From Oscillospiraceae bacterium (GTDB taxonomy: Bacteria > Bacillota > Clostridia > Oscillospirales > Ruminococcaceae), in assembly GCA_016297675.1 (NCBI GenBank), contig JAEDGE010000063.1:1-11068 (forward strand): a stretch of 11,068 bases of DNA, in the 5' to 3' direction. The stretch's first letter is position 1. Every line of letters starts with the position of its first letter. The position numbers were made by a program, and so were the translations under genes. Below, piece after piece: positions 7,136 to 11,068 of this stretch. The notes beneath the pieces are model-generated. The model was not told where the DNA came from. It saw nothing but the letters and a program-made list of their open reading frames with translations, and did not search any database.

Positions 7136-8950
7136 ATGCGAAACAAAAACTTAAAACGTATGCTGGCTGCAACAGTTTCTGTTGCCTGCCTCGTTCCATT
7201 TGCTGCAATGATGCCATCATCTGCTGCTGCGGTATTGAGTGCAGATGAGATTACACAGGAGATGGGACTCGGTTTTAACATCGGCAATTCCCTGGATAGC
7301 ACTGGCTACGGCAATTATGACAATATCACCAGTTTTGAAATGTCTTGGGGCAATCCGGCAGTCACACAAGAACTGGTGGATACCATCAAGGCAAAGGGAT
7401 TTGACAGCGTTCGGATTCCGACCAGCTGGTTCCGTCATGTTACAAAGACCAGCGACAGTGCTGGAAATCCTGTTTATACCATCGATGAACGGTGGCTGGC
7501 ACGTGTCAAAGAAGTTGTAGATTATGCATATCAGCAGGATATGTATGTCATTCTGAACCTGCACCACGAAGAGTGGATCAACCGTTCTGACTTTGCAACT
7601 GCTTACGATGAAATGGCTCCGCAGCTGAAGCAGATGTGGACACAGATTGCAACTTATTTTGCAGACTATGACCAGCACCTGATTTTTGAAGGCATGAACG
7701 AACCAAGAGCAACTACTGGCAATGAAGTAGAATGGAATGGCAATGAGGCTTGCTACGAAGTAGTCAACAAGCTGAATAATGATTTCATGACCACCGTTCG
7801 TAACATTGATTCGCCCTATAAGGATACTCGTTTGCTGATGATTCCGGGATATGCTGCTTCTGCCTATTCTTCTATTTATAGCTATCTGGATTTGCCAGAA
7901 GATGACTATGTTGCTGTTTCCATTCATGCATACTGCCCATATAACTTTGCAATGGGCGACAGCACAGAACCGTATACACAAATACATGACGAATTTAACA
8001 GTAGCTATCAAAATGAACTGGACAAGGTCTTCAAGGATATTCAGTCCACATTTACCGACAATGATATTCCTGTTGTCATCGGTGAATTTAGCGCTTCTAA
8101 CTATAACAATACGGAAGCAAGAGTAGATTGGGCAACTTACTATCTGACTTGGGCAAAGAAACTGGGCATTCCATGTTTCCTCTGGGATAACAATACCATT
8201 GACAACTCCTATCAGTCGGAACGGCATGGCTATCTTAACCGCAGCAGCTTACAGTGGTTTGATGTTTCAGAACCAGTGATTGATGCAATGCTGGCAGTTC
8301 TGGATGATTCCAGCATTAAGTGGGGCAGTGAAAGTCACCTACCAGAATACAAGCACAGTGATCTTTCTGAAGCAATCGAAGTCATTTATGAAAATGCAGA
8401 AGGCGGTATTTTCAAAGACGACAAGGGAAATGATTCTGCTTATTTTAGTGCTCAGATGCTCAGCGGTTCCAAACTGAATGAAAATGTAGAAATTGCAGTC
8501 CAGTACAGTGACATTATGAAACCGGATCTCAATTTCATGGATGCAAGCTGGGGCAACTGGACAACTGTTGCTTCCTATGACATTGACACAGAAAAGGGCA
8601 TCGCATACTTCAGCTATGCAGATATTAAGAAAGCATGGGGAGATCTTTCTACGCTGAATAGTTTCTGCGTTGGTACCGGTACATCCAGCTCTCGGATTTA
8701 TAAAATCGTACTTCTGCCCGCAGCAACGCTCGTAGAATCAACCGACCCAACCAATCCAACCGAAACCGTTATAAAGGGCGATGTCAACAATGATGGAACA
8801 TTGAATGTCATTGATCTGGTACAAATGAAACGTGCTTTCATGTACTTTGATACGAACTATCCGGGAGAAACTTATGACTGGAATGCAGATGATGAATTTA
8901 ATTTGTTAGATATTGTTGGACTGACTAAGTTCTTACTTCGGAAAAGCTAA
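7136..8950 (+). CDS. Secreted GH5 endoglucanase (cellulase) with C-terminal dockerin
   Basis: A 604-residue exported enzyme that should cut beta-1,4-glucan chains (cellulose or related glucans) by the retaining mechanism. Order: signal peptide (1 to about 32, ending in SSAAA); GH5 barrel (about 35-390); a module of unassigned type (about 405-530) that looks like a beta-sandwich binding domain; a short Thr/Pro linker (TDPTNPTET); and a dockerin (548-604). GH5 landmarks are GFNIGNSLD, VRIPTSW (R93), NLHHE (H143-H144), GMNEPR with acid/base E189, SIHAYCPYNF (H264), nucleophile E317 in IGEFSA, and W350. The pattern resembles subfamily 4, which also holds xyloglucanases and lichenases, so the exact substrate is uncertain. 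Dockerin calcium loops start at D549 and D581. The start has GGAGGA five bases upstream. It is a single-gene unit between its own promoter and terminator. Confidence 0.95.
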   Translation: MRNKNLKRMLAATVSVACLVPFAAMMPSSAAAVLSADEITQEMGLGFNIGNSLDSTGYGNYDNITSFEMSWGNPAVTQELVDTIKAKGFDSVRIPTSWFRHVTKTSDSAGNPVYTIDERWLARVKEVVDYAYQQDMYVILNLHHEEWINRSDFATAYDEMAPQLKQMWTQIATYFADYDQHLIFEGMNEPRATTGNEVEWNGNEACYEVVNKLNNDFMTTVRNIDSPYKDTRLLMIPGYAASAYSSIYSYLDLPEDDYVAVSIHAYCPYNFAMGDSTEPYTQIHDEFNSSYQNELDKVFKDIQSTFTDNDIPVVIGEFSASNYNNTEARVDWATYYLTWAKKLGIPCFLWDNNTIDNSYQSERHGYLNRSSLQWFDVSEPVIDAMLAVLDDSSIKWGSESHLPEYKHSDLSEAIEVIYENAEGGIFKDDKGNDSAYFSAQMLSGSKLNENVEIAVQYSDIMKPDLNFMDASWGNWTTVASYDIDTEKGIAYFSYADIKKAWGDLSTLNSFCVGTGTSSSRIYKIVLLPAATLVESTDPTNPTETVIKGDVNNDGTLNVIDLVQMKRAFMYFDTNYPGETYDWNADDEFNLLDIVGLTKFLLRKS

Positions 8951-8978
8951 TAGTGGCACATAAAAATAACCATAAAAC

Positions 8979-9014
8979 AACACGCACGGAATGCCAGATG
9001 CTTCCGTGCGTGTT
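8979..9014. terminator. Bidirectional terminator between the GH5 gene and the rubrerythrin gene
   Basis: A perfect 13-base stem, AACACGCACGGAA (8979-8991) against TTCCGTGCGTGTT (9002-9014), encloses a 10-base loop. On the plus strand it is followed by TTGTTTT; on the minus strand the preceding AT-rich bases give a T-rich tail as well. It lies 28 bases after the cellulase stop and about 110 bases beyond the end of the converging rubrerythrin gene, so it can stop transcription from both sides. Confidence 0.92.
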
Positions 9015-9120
9015 TTGTTTTAAAATAAAACCTACAAACAACAACATTCGCAGCAAAAAAATCAAATACCTTCGCTTTAAATGCTATCTTCATAAAATCT
9101 TATCATGTTCCGACTGAACA

Positions 9121-9669
9121 TTATTCTCCAAAGTACCGCTTCAGCAAGCCTTCAAATGCACAACCGTGTCTTGCCTCGTCCTTTGCCATTTCGTGTACGG
9201 TATCATGAATGGCATCCAGATTCAGAGCCTTTGCCTTTGCTGCCAGCTCCTTCTTACCAGCACATGCGCCATTTTCTGCTGCAACTCTCATTTCCAGATT
9301 CTTCTTAGTAGAGTCGGTTACGACTTCGCCCAACAGTTCTGCAAACTTTGCAGCGTGTTCTGCTTCTTCATAAGCAGCCTTTTCCCAGTACAGACCAATT
9401 TCCGGATAACCTTCCCGATGTGCCACTCTTGCCATTGCCAGATACATACCAACTTCAGAACACTCGCCTTCAAAGTTCTGCCGCAGACCTTCTATGATTT
9501 CCGGATCTACGCCCTTTGCAGTGCCAACAAAGTGCTGATCAGCCCATTCCAACTTGTCCTCTTTTTGCTCCACAAACTTGTCAGCCGGTGCCTTGCAAAT
9601 CGGACATGCTTCCGGTGCACTTTCGCCTTCATACACGTAACCACAAACCTGACATACAAACTTTTTCAT
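9121..9669 (-). CDS. rbr: Reverse rubrerythrin (rubredoxin-ferritin-like peroxidase)
   Basis: A 182-residue protein with the domains in reverse order to classical rubrerythrin. The rubredoxin-like iron site comes first (C6-x2-C9 and C22-x2-C25, within CQVCGYVYEG and CPICKAP), then a four-helix ferritin-like di-iron domain (about 55-182). The di-iron ligands appear to be E69, E102 with H105 (EEAEH), E132, and E165 with H168 (DEARH). Reverse rubrerythrins of clostridia reduce hydrogen peroxide and help with oxygen, using electrons that come from NADH through partner proteins. It is cytoplasmic, with no signal peptide. The length fits the family. The ATG (9667-9669) has AGGAGG eight bases upstream. 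It is a single gene with a strong promoter carrying a palindrome over the -10, pointing to controlled, probably stress-responsive, expression. The symbol is a family name rather than a proven ortholog. Confidence 0.94.
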   Translation of the reverse strand: MKKFVCQVCGYVYEGESAPEACPICKAPADKFVEQKEDKLEWADQHFVGTAKGVDPEIIEGLRQNFEGECSEVGMYLAMARVAHREGYPEIGLYWEKAAYEEAEHAAKFAELLGEVVTDSTKKNLEMRVAAENGACAGKKELAAKAKALNLDAIHDTVHEMAKDEARHGCAFEGLLKRYFGE

Positions 9670-9740
9670 GATATGTTCCTCCTGATATTATAATTTAAAA
9701 CATGTGTCGTTTTTCTACAGTCTGTTTCCTGACTGCTTTT

Positions 9741-9757
9741 ATAGTATAGCATACTAT
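9741..9757. promoter_or_regulatory. Palindromic operator candidate over the rubrerythrin -10 box
   Basis: ATAGTAT (9741-9747), AGC, ATACTAT (9751-9757) forms a perfect 7-3-7 inverted repeat that covers the -10 box and the adjacent spacer. A bound repressor would block RNA polymerase. Clostridial reverse rubrerythrins are known to be under PerR control, but the PerR box is a 7-1-7 repeat of TTATAAT type, so this site does not match it and the regulator is unidentified. Confidence 0.4.
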
Positions 9758-9771
9758 CCGCTTGTTGTCAA
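9743..9771 (-). promoter_or_regulatory. Strong sigma-A-like promoter of the rubrerythrin gene
   Basis: On the minus strand a perfect TTGACA (9766-9771) and TATACT (9743-9748, five of six) are 17 bases apart, with TG one base upstream of the -10 (TATGCTATACT). Transcription should begin near 9736, giving a leader of about 66 bases to the ATG at 9669. It lies between the end of the GH3 gene and rubrerythrin, making rubrerythrin an independent unit. Confidence 0.88.
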
Positions 9772-9821
9772 TAGCAATTCTTAATAAGAAATAGATTGTT
9801 TACAATTTTAACAATTCCTAT

Positions 9822-11068
9822 TTATGTTGTTGTGGTGGTTTCTGTTTCTTCCTCTTTATATTTCAGCAATCCCATTTCGCTTTTCTGTGTCAGAATCTTA
9901 CGCACACTCTCATCAATTCGCTCTTCTGTAATGGTTCCGGCTTCTACTGCTTCACAAATACCATTTACAGCATTGGAAAGATCTAACGGCATGAGAATCA
10001 TATCGACACCAGCTGAAACGGCTTGTACTGCTGCACTGGCGGGACTGTAGTTTTCTGTAATGGATGCCATATTCTGTGCGTCTGTGATTGCAATTCCAGT
10101 AAAGCCCAATGTTTCTTTGAGCCATGTAGTAACAACTGTATAAGATAAATCACTGGGCAGCTGATCTCCAGCAGCCGTTGTAATTTGATGTCCGACCATA
10201 ACAAAATCCGCACCAGCATCAATGCCTGCCTGAAAGGCTACAAATTCCTCAGAAGACAATTCCGAGAAAGAACGGTCAATCAATACAAAGTCATCATAGT
10301 GCGTGTTGCCATCTCCTGCTCCTAAACCCGGAAAATGTTTTAAAGTTGCAGAAACACCCATTCCCTGTAAACCCGATACCACACCGGTAACCATATCTCC
10401 CACAACATCTGGATCACTACTGAAAATACGATCTCCTAACTCATTATCTGCATGTAATGCAACATCTGCAACTGGTGCAAAATCCAGATTAAAGCCAAAT
10501 TTTCGCAAGTCTGCACCAAGCGTACAACCGATCGCATATGCCTCATCAGGATCATTGCATTCTCCATAATATTCCATATCATGCAGTTTCGTCGTACCAA
10601 GCTGATCAGCAACCCTGGCAACCGTTCCACCCTCTTCATCCACAGACAGAAAAACACCAACGCCACTGGATTCTTGTGCATAAGACTGCATTGCAGTCAA
10701 CATTTCTAATGTCTGTGGCGGATCTTCCAGATTCTCTGCAAAATAAATCAAACCGCCAACTGGATATTGATCAAACGATTCCCGAGACAAGGTTCCCATT
10801 TCTGTCACAGAACCAGTATAACCTGTCAGCATCTCTGGCGTAACGATAAACATTTGACAAACTTTTTCTTCCAACGTCATTTCGGAAAGTAATGCTTCTA
10901 CCAACATGATATCGGTCTCTGCTGTTGTGCATGTATATGCACTCGTAATCTGTTCCGCAACCGCCTGTGTTACGGGAACGGTTGTTTGCACTGTTTCTGC
11001 TTCGTCCAGCACAGCTGTCGTCACAACTGTTGTTTCTGCTATTGGAATGGTTTCTAACGTTTCTGATA
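9822..11068 (-). CDS. GH3-family glycosidase, NagZ-like (beta-N-acetylhexosaminidase type), N-terminus cut by window edge
   Basis: The frame is open to the right edge, giving 414 complete visible codons; the true start lies outside. A GTG at 11022-11024 could be read as a start but sits inside low-complexity sequence with no ribosome site, so I treat the gene as partial. Counting from the edge, a Thr/Val/Glu-rich stretch (1 to about 48) suggests a stalk after an unseen signal or membrane anchor. The single GH3 barrel follows (about 52-398), with VDEEGG (143-147), KHFPG (243-247), H256, and nucleophile D329 (AITDAQNM). It has no second GH3 domain, as in NagZ. NagZ-type enzymes remove terminal N-acetylglucosamine, for example in cell-wall turnover. 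The His dyad motif reads N-T-H instead of D-S-H, so activity should be checked. The C-terminus ends in EETETTTTT. Confidence 0.88.
   Translation of the reverse strand, partial: SETLETIPIAETTVVTTAVLDEAETVQTTVPVTQAVAEQITSAYTCTTAETDIMLVEALLSEMTLEEKVCQMFIVTPEMLTGYTGSVTEMGTLSRESFDQYPVGGLIYFAENLEDPPQTLEMLTAMQSYAQESSGVGVFLSVDEEGGTVARVADQLGTTKLHDMEYYGECNDPDEAYAIGCTLGADLRKFGFNLDFAPVADVALHADNELGDRIFSSDPDVVGDMVTGVVSGLQGMGVSATLKHFPGLGAGDGNTHYDDFVLIDRSFSELSSEEFVAFQAGIDAGADFVMVGHQITTAAGDQLPSDLSYTVVTTWLKETLGFTGIAITDAQNMASITENYSPASAAVQAVSAGVDMILMPLDLSNAVNGICEAVEAGTITEERIDESVRKILTQKSEMGLLKYKEEETETTTTT

Noticed and set aside
7105..7245. Upstream open frame starting at ATG 7105 in the cellulase leader and running out of frame into the gene
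   Set aside because: Its AAGGAG is only two bases from the ATG, the product is composition-driven, and the frame overlaps the signal peptide region; there is no sign that it is a real leader peptide.
7217..8227. Long open frame on the minus strand opposite the GH5 gene (336 codons)
   Set aside because: It is antisense to a well-supported GH5 enzyme, shows no recognisable family, and its composition fits a shadow of the coding strand.
9105..9121. ATGTTC/GAACAT hairpin at the end of the rubrerythrin gene as its terminator
   Set aside because: The 6-base stem is AT-rich and its minus-strand tail is not a clear U run; the 13-base stem at 8979-9014 is far stronger.
9795..9815. ATTGTT/AACAAT hairpin after the GH3 gene as a terminator
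   Set aside because: The stem is short with one G-C pair and is not followed by a U tract on the minus strand; it is likely chance in AT-rich DNA.

Overview
The window looks like chromosomal DNA from a low-to-moderate GC, Gram-positive, anaerobic gut Firmicute of the Ruminococcus / Oscillospiraceae type. The basis is two secreted proteins with type I dockerin modules, one of them a GH5 endoglucanase; a reverse-domain-order rubrerythrin typical of obligate anaerobes; a YlbF-type protein beside miaB, mutS and mutL; and TTGACA/TATAAT promoters with strong Shine-Dalgarno sites. The species cannot be fixed from sequence reading alone.

Left part (1-4930), all on the minus strand and read right to left: a sigma-A-like promoter (4899-4927) drives miaB (tRNA methylthiolation), a ylbF-like gene with a cysteine-rich tail, mutS, and the first 125 codons of mutL, which runs off the left edge. 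miaB and ylbF overlap by 4 bases, ylbF and mutS are 11 bases apart, and mutS and mutL are 24 bases apart, so this is very probably one operon.

Middle part (4980-6893), also minus strand: a promoter (6865-6893) precedes a small secreted dockerin protein of unknown function, followed 57 bases later by a membrane-anchored SGNH/GDSL hydrolase. A strong hairpin terminator (4982-5035) closes this unit and separates it from the miaB promoter. A 311-base intergenic region (6825-7135) holds this promoter and a divergent plus-strand promoter (6997-7025). The latter drives a GH5 cellulase with a C-terminal dockerin (7136-8950) through a leader of about 100 bases that can fold in competing ways. The cellulase gene ends at a hairpin terminator (8979-9014) that also works for the converging gene.

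Right part (9121-11068), minus strand: a single-gene reverse rubrerythrin (peroxide detoxification) has its own promoter and a perfect 7-3-7 palindrome over the -10 box. Upstream of it lies a GH3 glycosidase of the NagZ-like (beta-N-acetylhexosaminidase) type, whose N-terminus is cut by the window edge.

Functionally, the window joins a housekeeping DNA-repair/tRNA-modification operon to a set of exported carbohydrate-active proteins. I do not see a clear undescribed multi-gene defence, mobile or biosynthetic system, and I found no tRNA, rRNA, CRISPR array, insertion sequence or phage gene. The most worthwhile leads are the unknown dockerin protein paired with the SGNH hydrolase, the two different dockerin types side by side, the rubrerythrin operator, the cellulase leader, and the altered active-site motif of the GH3 protein.
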